Assembly (NCBI GenBank): GCA_947624445.1
Contig: CANQKF010000001.1
Location: 89,204-153,203, forward strand
Direction of reading: 5' to 3'
From: an uncultured Clostridia bacterium
GTDB taxonomy: Bacteria > Bacillota > Clostridia > Christensenellales > Borkfalkiaceae
Length of the DNA: 64,000 nt
Both the position numbers and the translations under genes were made by a program. Below are positions 1 to 8,339 of this stretch, piece after piece; within the stretch, counting starts at the first letter, position 1, and every line of letters starts with the position of its first letter. The notes under the pieces are model-generated. The model was not told the DNA's origin and made no database searches. It saw only the letters and a list, made by a program, of their open reading frames with translations.

Positions 1-1
1 C

Positions 2-1984
2 GCACGGAGATACATTCGCTATCGCTACGACAGAGCCATGACGCGCAAACGGAACACAACGGATGCGAGGATCCTCTCTGTCGTGGACCTCAACAACGAG
101 GAAGTCAAAGAGGAAAATGCAAACAAAAATCCTGTCGTCATCCCGACGCAGCGGGACTACATCGCCGGAGAAGTGAGTAAGGACATCACAGAAAGATACC
201 TCCTTCCTCCCGACATTCTCGAAGCCCACAAGAGCGGAATTATCCACTTCCACGACGCGGACTATTTCGTGCAACACAGCCATAACTGCGACCTCGTCAA
301 CCTCGAGGATATGCTGCAAAACGGCACGGTCATCAACAAAACGATGATTGAGAAACCTCACTCGTTCGCCACGGCGTGCAACATCGCAACGCAGATTATG
401 GCGCAAGTCGCTTCGTGCCAGTACGGCGGGCAAACAATTTCCCTCACTCACCTCGCGCCCTTCGTGGAGGTCAGCAGACAACGGATACGCGAGGAGGTCA
501 AGAAGGAACTCGAAGAGTTCCCCTGCTTTTTTCTCCCCGTCAGGGACGGCGTCCTCGAAAGAGACCCTCAGCCCGAAATCGACGAGTATATCGAAAAGGT
601 CACGGAAAGCCGTCTCCGCGCGGAAATCAAGCGCGGTGTACAGACTATCCAGTACCAGATCAACACCATCATGACGACAAACGGGCAGACCCCCTTCGTC
701 TCAATCAATATGTACCTCAATGAGGCCCGGAATGAAAGAGAAAAGGCAGACCTCGCCCTCGTCATTGAAGAAGTTCTCAACCAGCGGATCGAGGGCGTCA
801 AGAACGAAGCGGGCGTGTGGATTACCCCTGCGTTTCCCAAGCTTCTCTACGTTCTTGAAGAGGACAACACAACCGAGGATGGAAAGTACTGGTATCTCAC
901 CGAGCTTGCCGCAAAATGTACGGCGAAGCGCCTCGTCCCCGACTACATCTCGGAGAAAATCATGCTTCAGAACAAAATCGACAAAGCAGGAAACGGGAAC
1001 GCATACCCTTGCATGGGCTGCCGTAGTTTCCTCACTCCATACCTCGACGAGAACGGCAAGCCGAAGTACTATGGCAGGTTCAACCAAGGCGTCGTCACCA
1101 TCAACCTCGTGGATGCCGCCTGTTCAAGCGGAGGGGACGAAAAGAAGTTCTGGGAAATCATGGATGAGCGTCTCGAACTGTGCCACCGCGCTCTGCGGAT
1201 AAGGCACGAGCGCCTTCTTGGCACGATTGCGGACGTCGCCCCTATCCTGTGGCAGCACGGAGCAATCGCCCGCTTGAAGAGCGGGGAAACAATCGACAAG
1301 CTCCTCTACGGCGGGTATTCCACTATCTCGCTCGGCTACGCGGGACTTTGGGAGTGCGTCTACAGAATGACCGGGAAGAAACTCACGGAACCCGAGGGCA
1401 AGGATTTCGGGATCGCTGTCATGAAGAAGCTCAACGAAGCGACGGCAAAGTGGAAAGCCGCGGAGAACATCGACTACAGCCTGTACGGCACCCCCATCGA
1501 GAGTACGACATACAAGTTCGCGAAGTGCCTTCAGCAACGCTTCGGCATCATCGAGGGCGTCACGGATAAGAGCTACATCACCAACAGCTACCATGTCAAG
1601 GTCACAGAACCAATCGACGCTTTCAGCAAGCTCAAACTCGAAAGCGAGTTCCAAGCGCTTTCCCCGGGTGGAGCTATCTCCTATGTCGAGGTCCCCAATA
1701 TGCAGCACAATATCCCCGCCGTGCTTGCCGTCATCCGTTACATCTACGACAACATCATGTACGCCGAACTCAATACAAAGAGCGACTACTGTCAGGTCTG
1801 CGGATATGACGGTGAGATCCAAATTGTCGAGGAGGACGGCAAACTCGTCTGGGAATGTCCCCATTGCCACAATCGCGACCAAAGCAAACTGAACGTCGCC
1901 CGCCGTACTTGCGGGTACATCGGCAGTAACTTTTGGAACCAAGGAAGAACGCAAGAAATCAAGGAGCGCGTACTTCATTTGTAA
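2..1984 (+). CDS. nrdD: anaerobic ribonucleoside-triphosphate reductase (NrdD), 5' truncated by window edge
   Basis: Frame is open upstream of the first ATG (..ARRYIRYRYDRA-MTRKRNTTDARIL); CMGCRSFLTPY; C-terminal CxxC..CxxC zinc site (YCQVCGYDGE..WECPHCHN) and glycyl-radical motif RTCGYIGSNFWNQGR. Confidence 0.95.
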   Translation, partial: ARRYIRYRYDRAMTRKRNTTDARILSVVDLNNEEVKEENANKNPVVIPTQRDYIAGEVSKDITERYLLPPDILEAHKSGIIHFHDADYFVQHSHNCDLVNLEDMLQNGTVINKTMIEKPHSFATACNIATQIMAQVASCQYGGQTISLTHLAPFVEVSRQRIREEVKKELEEFPCFFLPVRDGVLERDPQPEIDEYIEKVTESRLRAEIKRGVQTIQYQINTIMTTNGQTPFVSINMYLNEARNEREKADLALVIEEVLNQRIEGVKNEAGVWITPAFPKLLYVLEEDNTTEDGKYWYLTELAAKCTAKRLVPDYISEKIMLQNKIDKAGNGNAYPCMGCRSFLTPYLDENGKPKYYGRFNQGVVTINLVDAACSSGGDEKKFWEIMDERLELCHRALRIRHERLLGTIADVAPILWQHGAIARLKSGETIDKLLYGGYSTISLGYAGLWECVYRMTGKKLTEPEGKDFGIAVMKKLNEATAKWKAAENIDYSLYGTPIESTTYKFAKCLQQRFGIIEGVTDKSYITNSYHVKVTEPIDAFSKLKLESEFQALSPGGAISYVEVPNMQHNIPAVLAVIRYIYDNIMYAELNTKSDYCQVCGYDGEIQIVEEDGKLVWECPHCHNRDQSKLNVARRTCGYIGSNFWNQGRTQEIKERVLHL

Positions 1985-2115
1985 GCGCCCCATAAGGAAT
2001 AAGAAAAAAATAAGCTCCACGGCTTCGGCACTCTGCCGCGGGCGCCACAACGGCAATGCCGCTGAAACGCTACCACGGCTCTGTATCGAAGCCAAGGAGC
2101 CAAAATGAGGGAAAA

Positions 2116-2412
2116 ATGATTTACATAACAGACACCCTGCGCATCAGCCGCGTGGACGACAACTGCTTGCAGCTCGAAACGTATGTCCCCGTGACGTCAA
2201 AGAAAACAAAGGAGACGAGAACGCAATGGCGCTGGTGCGGGTACTACGGCGATGTGAGAGGCGCTCTTCTCGCTGCGCTAAGGAAGGAGCTATTCTCGGA
2301 AGTAAGCGTGGAAAGCTCAATCCAAAGGCTGCTTGACAGAATCGACAGCGCAGAGAAGAACATCATCAGGGCAATCGAAGGGATGAAACAGGATGAACGT
2401 CAGGAAGTGTGA
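2116..2412 (+). CDS. small phage-like protein of unknown function
   Basis: ORF MIYITDTLRISRVDDNCLQLETYV..WRWCGYYGDVRGALLAALRKEL; resembles small phage-encoded proteins; co-oriented with integrase. Confidence 0.55.
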   Translation: MIYITDTLRISRVDDNCLQLETYVPVTSKKTKETRTQWRWCGYYGDVRGALLAALRKELFSEVSVESSIQRLLDRIDSAEKNIIRAIEGMKQDERQEV

Positions 2413-2569
2413 GAAATGCGAGAGCTACGAGCGGCGCCGCTGGTCGTCCTACTATCAGCCGAACGGCTACCATGCAATCGGCATGACACACGCATACGGA
2501 TACTGCCGCAAATATAAAGCCCGCTGCCTGAATGTGCAAAAGTGTACGGAGAAAAGAAATGACGGCTAA
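2393..2569 (+). CDS. 58-aa Cys-rich small protein (absent from supplied ORF track)
   Basis: ATG at 2393, MNVRKCEKCESYERRRWSSYYQPNGYHAIGMTHAYGYCRKYKARCLNVQKCTEKRNDG, TAA 2567-2569; overlaps both neighbouring ORFs. Confidence 0.5.
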   Translation: MNVRKCEKCESYERRRWSSYYQPNGYHAIGMTHAYGYCRKYKARCLNVQKCTEKRNDG

Positions 2570-2792
2570 ACAGATTATGGATTTTGCCGAAGCAAATTCA
2601 CACGCGCCGGATATGTTCGGGGATTTGGAACAAGAGCTGATCAACGCAAAATTCGACGTCCTCGTGGAACTGGAAAAGGACTTCGGGAATAAAAAACTCA
2701 CAAGGAAATACAACGACATCTGCGAAAAGCTCCGCATGATATTCATTATGCGAGCGCAGAGACTCGAACTGTTCATGCAGGCGAAGATATAA
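2559..2792 (+). CDS. small hypothetical protein
   Basis: ATG 2559 overlaps the stop of the 58-aa ORF; MTAKQIMDFAEANSHAPDMFGDLEQELINAKF.. Confidence 0.5.
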   Translation: MTAKQIMDFAEANSHAPDMFGDLEQELINAKFDVLVELEKDFGNKKLTRKYNDICEKLRMIFIMRAQRLELFMQAKI

Positions 2793-2835
2793 TCTGCCAG
2801 CTACATCGACAATCTTCTTTTGAGGACATACATAC

Positions 2836-4053
2836 TTGAACTTCCAAGAGCTATCGACAATTTATCAGATTCTAAACGAGATACCGACAGAAGGTATGCG
2901 GGAACAGGCGTTGCAGATGATGCTACATAGTGCTACGCCGATTCCCACTATCGAAAAAATCTCTGGAACTGATACGCTGTTCTCTTTGAGGTTCACCAAA
3001 AAGGAGATGTCAATTATGCCACAAGAACTACAAGAACGGTTGAACGAAGCAAGGCGCGGACGCTGGATTAGGCAAAAGGCAAACGGAATTTATGAAATCC
3101 GAATGTCAATCAGCGGCGTCCAATTCTACGCCTCAGCAAAAGACCTCGCGGTCGCCAAACGCAAGTTCCTCGACGCTGTCAGGTGTGAAACAGGAGGAGA
3201 GACCATGCCGATAATGGCAAAAAAGCGCATTGCAAGCGGTGTGACATTTGGGGAGTTTGCCGATAGATGGCTCACCGTCACCAAGAAACCTCGCGTCAAG
3301 GAAATCACATACGAGGAAATTAGTTTGCAGTTGAAGAACCACCTGCTCCCCCGCTTCGGGGAAGTCCCTATCACAGACATCCACACAATGGAAATCGATG
3401 AGTTCATCAACTCGTATATAGAACGAGGTCAGGCGAGGACTGCTCTCAAACTGTACGTCACGCTGAAGGACATCTTCAACTGCGCCACTCTCGATGAAGT
3501 TATCAAGAGGAACCCCGCGGAGAAAATCCAGAAACCGACATACGAAGCAAAAAGCGGGGCTGCCCTATCGCGTGAGGAAGAGTTTGAACTCGTGAATAAG
3601 CTCTTCGAGAACAATGACCCTTGCCGCTACGCAATCGTCTTCATTCTCTATACGGGGATGAGGCGCTCCGAGCTGAAGTCGGCGTCAACGGACGGGGTAT
3701 GGATCACCGTTTCCTGCGCGAAGACGCGCAAAGGGAAGGAGCGGACGAGAAAGGTTCCGATCACCCCCATGCTCCGTCCCTACATCGAACACTTCACCAA
3801 GGAGAACCTTTGCTTCACGGACGACCGTCTCTCCCGCGTCGTGCCGAAATATCTCGAAGGCCACACGACGCATCACCTTCGCCACACGTTCATCACCCGC
3901 GCACAGGAGTGCGGAGTTTCGAAGGAAATCGTGAAGCTGTGGGTCGGACACTCCGCAAACAAGCGGGACATGACAGAGTCAGTTTACACCCATTTCTCCG
4001 AGGAATTTCAGCTGTCGGAAGCAACGAAAATTTCCTACGAACCACAGGTCTAA
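2836..4053 (+). CDS. tyrosine recombinase / integrase (TTG start)
   Basis: Catalytic residues visible: TGMRRSE (R), KTRKGKERTRKVPI (K), HHLRHTF (H..R), WVGHS (H), VYTHF (Y); convergent with a tRNA 3' end. Confidence 0.93.
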   Translation: MNFQELSTIYQILNEIPTEGMREQALQMMLHSATPIPTIEKISGTDTLFSLRFTKKEMSIMPQELQERLNEARRGRWIRQKANGIYEIRMSISGVQFYASAKDLAVAKRKFLDAVRCETGGETMPIMAKKRIASGVTFGEFADRWLTVTKKPRVKEITYEEISLQLKNHLLPRFGEVPITDIHTMEIDEFINSYIERGQARTALKLYVTLKDIFNCATLDEVIKRNPAEKIQKPTYEAKSGAALSREEEFELVNKLFENNDPCRYAIVFILYTGMRRSELKSASTDGVWITVSCAKTRKGKERTRKVPITPMLRPYIEHFTKENLCFTDDRLSRVVPKYLEGHTTHHLRHTFITRAQECGVSKEIVKLWVGHSANKRDMTESVYTHFSEEFQLSEATKISYEPQV

Positions 4054-4086
4054 GTCCCAAATTAGTCCCAAATTTGGTCCCAAAAT
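4053..4086 (+). repeat. three tandem 11-12 bp units directly after integrase stop (possible att-arm sites)
   Basis: AGTCCCAAATT / AGTCCCAAATTT / GGTCCCAAAAT. Confidence 0.7.
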
Positions 4087-4113
4087 AAGGGATTGGTTCT
4101 AAGGAAAATGAAG

Positions 4114-4149
4114 AAAAAATAGTGGCTGCCAGTAAGTGACAACCACTAT
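4114..4149 (-). terminator. intrinsic terminator downstream of tRNA-Leu
   Basis: Minus strand ATAGTGG..CCACTAT followed by a T run. Confidence 0.65.
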
Positions 4150-4155
4150 ATCTTG

Positions 4156-4238
4156 TGGTGCGGACGGTGGGACTCGAACCCACATGGTCTCCCACAGGAA
4201 CCTGAAACCTGCGCGTCTGCCAATTTCGCCACATCCGC
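4156..4238 (-). tRNA. tRNA-Leu (CAG), CCA encoded
   Basis: Minus strand GCGGATGTGGCGAAATTGGCAGACGCGCAGGTTTCAGGTTCCTG..GTGGGTTCGAGTCCCACCGTCCGCACCA; acceptor stem GCGGATG/CGTCCGC, T-loop GTTCGAGTC, loop TTCAGGT. Confidence 0.95.
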
Positions 4239-4289
4239 ATATTGTTTTGCCGCGGGCGATCCCGCGGCGGAAGACTGCCTCTGCGCGGC

Positions 4290-4973
4290 TCAAAACTCCG
4301 TTTTGACGACCTTCTCGCCCGAAGTGCCGTCGAGCTTCCACACTTTTCCGCCCGCCGAGACGCTGCGGACGGGTTCGCCGTCTGCGATCTCGAGGGCTGC
4401 GTTGTTCTCGACGCCCCAAGCGCAGTATCTATTATACAACAGGATACGATCGAAGTCAAGCATTCTTTCGTTGTAATGGGGAGAAATTTTTCCCTTTAAC
4501 CACCCGAGGCCGCGGTGCATATGGTATTCCCCCTCGACGACGGAATCGGTGTACATCTCCTCGAACCAGCAGATCGCCCCCGCGGAGAGACCCGCAAGCG
4601 GGACGCCGCGGCCGTAAGCCTCCCCGATATACGAAAGCAGGCCCGTCGCCTTCCACGATTCGAGCATAAAGACGGTATTCCCGCCGCCGACATAGATGAG
4701 ATCTGCCTCGCCGAACTTCTTCTTCATCTTCTCGGGGTCGATTTCCCGCCCCACCGTGAGGGCGACGTCGGTTTTGAGCCCAAAGACGCCCGTGTAGACC
4801 TTATGGAAGGTGTTGTAGTAAGGCATGCAGTCGTGGCTGGCCGTGGGGATGAAAAGCATGCAGGGCCGCCGCTCGCCCGCATGCGCCTTGGCGAGTCCGG
4901 CGATGTAGGCGTCGATCTTCAGCGTCTCCTGCGTTTTGAGTTCACCGCCCCCGATGAGGATCATGCGCGCCAT
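4290..4973 (-). CDS. pepE: peptidase E / S51 family dipeptidase
   Basis: MILIGGGELKTQ..IYVGGGNTVFML..GLSAGAICWFEEMYTDS. Confidence 0.85.
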   Translation of the reverse strand: MARMILIGGGELKTQETLKIDAYIAGLAKAHAGERRPCMLFIPTASHDCMPYYNTFHKVYTGVFGLKTDVALTVGREIDPEKMKKKFGEADLIYVGGGNTVFMLESWKATGLLSYIGEAYGRGVPLAGLSAGAICWFEEMYTDSVVEGEYHMHRGLGWLKGKISPHYNERMLDFDRILLYNRYCAWGVENNAALEIADGEPVRSVSAGGKVWKLDGTSGEKVVKTEF

Positions 4974-4974
4974 T

Positions 4975-5817
4975 TTATCGGTTCTCCCCCTCTTTCTTCG
5001 CGTTCTCTTCGAGGCTCGCCGCTTCGTCCGCGGAGATGCCCGCCGTGCGGTCGACGGGGACCGAAAAGATGACGCCGCCCGCCTCCGTCTTGGCGCCGAC
5101 GCGCTCGGAAAGCGCGTTCATGATCTGCATCGCCGCCTCTTTCTTGGTGAGGATCATCAGGATCTCCTGCTCGCGCATCAGGGAGATGCCGATGAACTGT
5201 TCCGCCTTTTCGTTGCTCATCGCGCGGGAACGGACGATCGTCCCCCCTGCCGCGCCCGCTTCGCGCGCCGCTTCCATGGCGCTGTCCACATAGTTTGCGG
5301 CGACCGCCGCGACGATGAGCGAATATTTTCTATCTTCCGATTTCATGATCGTGCCCCTATCCGTGGTTTTGTTGGTCGAAGCCGACGTGACGCCCTTTGC
5401 GACGATGCCCGAGACGCCCGAGAGCGGGACCGTGAAGGAAATGCCCCGCCCGACGAGGTAGAGCGCCATCTTGTTGCGCAGTTCGCGCAGGATGAGCGCT
5501 TCGTCGCTCTCGGGGATGAGGGAGATGAGCACGGACTTCTCGGTCTGCCCGATGCCGAAATAGTCGAGCATGGCGGACCGCGCCGTGCCCGTTCCCGCAA
5601 AGGTATAGGAGAGCGCGACGGAGCAGGCGTCGAGGGTCTCTTTCAGCCGCGCCTCGTCCTTGAGGTTGACGACGCTGATCAGCAACTTTGCGCGGAGGGG
5701 CATCTCGGGCTGTTTCCCGCCGTGCTGCGCCGCAAAGTGCACCCCTCTTCCGCCCGACGGCTTGTGCGGCGCGCTCTTGGATCTCTGTTTGCCTTCCTCG
5801 TGCTTTTCCGCCATCAC
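4975..5817 (-). CDS. tandem PII-like regulator (two PII-like halves)
   Basis: Two repeated alpha/beta halves (KLLISVVNLKDEARLKETLDACSVA.. and KYSLIVAAVAANYVDSAMEAAREAGAAGGTIVRSRAM..); GTG 5817 or ATG 5814 start overlaps the upstream stop. Confidence 0.65.
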   Translation of the reverse strand: MMAEKHEEGKQRSKSAPHKPSGGRGVHFAAQHGGKQPEMPLRAKLLISVVNLKDEARLKETLDACSVALSYTFAGTGTARSAMLDYFGIGQTEKSVLISLIPESDEALILRELRNKMALYLVGRGISFTVPLSGVSGIVAKGVTSASTNKTTDRGTIMKSEDRKYSLIVAAVAANYVDSAMEAAREAGAAGGTIVRSRAMSNEKAEQFIGISLMREQEILMILTKKEAAMQIMNALSERVGAKTEAGGVIFSVPVDRTAGISADEAASLEENAKKEGENR

Positions 5818-7367
5818 TCCACCTCGTATTCGAGTATTTTCTCCTCGACGGAGAGGAAATTCCGCTTGATCTTGCCTGTCTTGCGCTTATAGAGGATGCC
5901 GAGCACCTGGATGGAGATGAGCGGCGTGAGCGCAACGAAAGCGATACAGCCGAATGCCTGCGTCATGATGAGAGAGGTATCCCCTCCGCCGAGCGTGTAG
6001 CATGCGCCGATCGCGAGCGGGAGGACGAACGAAGAGACCATCGCGCCGCTCGCGACCCCGCCCGAGTCGAACGCGATGCCCGTAAACACGGGCGGCGTGA
6101 AGAAGGTGAGGATGAGCGCGATGGCGTATCCCGGGGCGAGGATCCACATGAGATTGATGCCCGTGAGGATGCGGAGCATCGCGAGCCCGAGCGAAATGCA
6201 CACGCCGATGCACAGCCCGCGCTTCATCGAGGCGGCGGAGATCGCGCCCGCGGACATGCGCTCGACCTGCTTGTTCAGAACGTGCACGGCGGGCTCGGCG
6301 GCAACGATGAAATAGCCGATGAGCATGCCGACGGGAATGAGCAGCGCCCCCTTCCAGAGCGCGGCAAGCCCCTCTCCGATCGCCCTGCCGACGGGCATAA
6401 AGCCGACGTTCGCGCCCGTGAGAAAGAGCACGAGCCCGAGAAAGGTATACAAGAAGCCCATGAATACCCTCACGACCAAGCGCTTATGGAAGGAGCGCGT
6501 GAAGAGCTGGAAGAACAGGAAAAACGCGACGATGGGCGAGATCGCGATCGCGACCTCTTTGGCGTAGTCCGCAAATCCGTGAAGATAGGCCGAGAGCACG
6601 CCCCGCGTATCCGTCACCTCCATGAGCGCCTCGTAGGGATAATCGGGATCCTGCACCTTGAACACGATGCCGAGCACGAGCACGGCGATGATCGGCCCCA
6701 CGCTCGAGAGCGCGACGAGACCGAAGGAGTCGTCCTGTCCCCCGCTGCCCGCGCGCAGCGACGCGACGCCGACGCCGAGCGAAATGATGAACGGCACCGT
6801 CATGGGGCCCGTCGTCACGCCGCCCGCGTCGAAGGAGACCGCCCAGAATGAGGGATCCACGAAGGCGCTCGCGACGAACGCCCCGACGTAGAACACGACG
6901 AGCAGGATGGAAAGGCGGATGTGCAGCACGATGCGGAGCATCGCGATCATGAGAAAGATCCCCACGCCGACCGCGACGGTGAGGATGAGAAGATAGTTCC
7001 CGAGCGGCGTTTTTCCCGCGATCGCGGGCACCTGCCGCGCGAGGATCTGAAGATCGGGCTCTGCGATCGTCACGATGATGCCGATGATGAAAGAGATCAG
7101 CGCGATGAGCCAGACTTTGCGCGATTTGGTGACCGCCGAGCCGATGCGCTCGCCGATGACGAGCATCGACATATCGGCGCCCTGCGTAAAGAGCCCCATC
7201 CCGAAGATCAGTAAAAAAACGCCCGTGAAAAACAATACGAACGTTCCCGCCTTGAGCGGCGTCACCGTGAGCGCGAGCGCGATCACGATCAGGGCGATCG
7301 GCAAGATCGAAGTGAGCGATTCCACGATCTTATCGCGAAGCGCCTTTGTCATGCGCAATTTCTCCAT
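5814..7367 (-). CDS. DUF1538 family membrane protein (putative transporter)
   Basis: Multi-TM protein with internal duplication; repeated motif SFDAGGVTTGPM / AFDSGGVASGAM. Confidence 0.8.
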   Translation of the reverse strand: MEKLRMTKALRDKIVESLTSILPIALIVIALALTVTPLKAGTFVLFFTGVFLLIFGMGLFTQGADMSMLVIGERIGSAVTKSRKVWLIALISFIIGIIVTIAEPDLQILARQVPAIAGKTPLGNYLLILTVAVGVGIFLMIAMLRIVLHIRLSILLVVFYVGAFVASAFVDPSFWAVSFDAGGVTTGPMTVPFIISLGVGVASLRAGSGGQDDSFGLVALSSVGPIIAVLVLGIVFKVQDPDYPYEALMEVTDTRGVLSAYLHGFADYAKEVAIAISPIVAFFLFFQLFTRSFHKRLVVRVFMGFLYTFLGLVLFLTGANVGFMPVGRAIGEGLAALWKGALLIPVGMLIGYFIVAAEPAVHVLNKQVERMSAGAISAASMKRGLCIGVCISLGLAMLRILTGINLMWILAPGYAIALILTFFTPPVFTGIAFDSGGVASGAMVSSFVLPLAIGACYTLGGGDTSLIMTQAFGCIAFVALTPLISIQVLGILYKRKTGKIKRNFLSVEEKILEYEVE

Positions 7368-7383
7368 GGATCCGTCTCAAACA

Positions 7384-7836
7384 TCAGCGGGAGTACTTTT
7401 CCTCGATCGCCGCGATCTTACCGATGCGGCGCATGTGCTTTTCTTCGCCCGAAAACGGCGTCTCAAGGAACACGCGCACGATCTCGAGCGCGAGATTGAC
7501 GCCGACGAACGCCCCGCCGAGCGCGAGCATGTTCGCGTCGTTGTGCAGGCGCGTCATCTTCGCGGAGAGCGGCTCCGAACACAGCGCGCAGCGGATACCG
7601 CGCACCTTGTTCGCGGCGATGGAGATGCCGATGCCCGTCGTGCAGACGACGATCCCCCGCTCGCATTCCCCGTTTGCGACGGCCTCCGCCGCCGCAAGCC
7701 CGAAATCGGGATAGTCGCAGGAATCCGCGCAGTGCGTCCCGTAGTCGATGACCTCGTACCCTGCTTCCGTGAGATATGCCGCGATCTGTTGCTTGAGCGC
7801 AAGCCCGCCGTGATCGCAGCCCATGGCGATTTTCAT
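7384..7836 (-). CDS. rpiB: ribose 5-phosphate isomerase B
   Basis: MKIAMGCDHGGLALKQQI..VCTTGIGISIAANKVRGIRCAL..HNDANMLALG. Confidence 0.95.
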   Translation of the reverse strand: MKIAMGCDHGGLALKQQIAAYLTEAGYEVIDYGTHCADSCDYPDFGLAAAEAVANGECERGIVVCTTGIGISIAANKVRGIRCALCSEPLSAKMTRLHNDANMLALGGAFVGVNLALEIVRVFLETPFSGEEKHMRRIGKIAAIEEKYSR

Positions 7837-7868
7837 GATGTCCCCTCCTTTTCTGTCTCTCTTGCTTT

Positions 7869-8339
7869 TTATGTCGTTATCGGTTTTGCGTCCTCCTCGA
7901 TGGGCGGACAGTGGATCCGTATGATGCGCGGCATGCACTCGCGGATGACGCGCAGCGTCGCGCGGTAGACGTCGATGCCCTGCCCGTAGGGATCGGGGAT
8001 CTCCGCGCCGCCCGCCGCCTTGAACGTCGTCACGTTGGGAAAGGCGGAGAGCTCGTCTGCGATCGCCTGCGTCATGCAGATGACGACTGAGGCCTCCGCG
8101 ATCATCTTCTCGGTGACGCGGCGGGAGGCGAACGTCTTGGAAAACGGGATCTTCGCCTCGGTGAGCGCCTGGCGGCTCTCCGCCGTCATCGGGCTGCCCT
8201 CATGCGCGCGGATGCCCGCGGAACGCACGTTGTACCACGAGATCTTCTGCTTTTTGAGCGCGTGTTTCAGGACCGCCTCCGCCATGGGAGAGCGGCAAGT
8301 GTTTCCCGTACATACAAATAAGATCTTCTTATGTTTCAT
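7869..8339 (-). CDS. ywlE: low-molecular-weight phosphatase, YwlE-like (probable protein-arginine phosphatase)
   Basis: P-loop FVCTGNTCRSPMAEAV with Thr after Asn; IPDPYGQ; neighbours rpiB and ywlC-type gene. Confidence 0.85.
   Translation of the reverse strand: MKHKKILFVCTGNTCRSPMAEAVLKHALKKQKISWYNVRSAGIRAHEGSPMTAESRQALTEAKIPFSKTFASRRVTEKMIAEASVVICMTQAIADELSAFPNVTTFKAAGGAEIPDPYGQGIDVYRATLRVIRECMPRIIRIHCPPIEEDAKPITT

Noticed and set aside
1124-2095. 323-aa minus-strand ORF
   Set aside because: Antisense to nrdD with no motif support.
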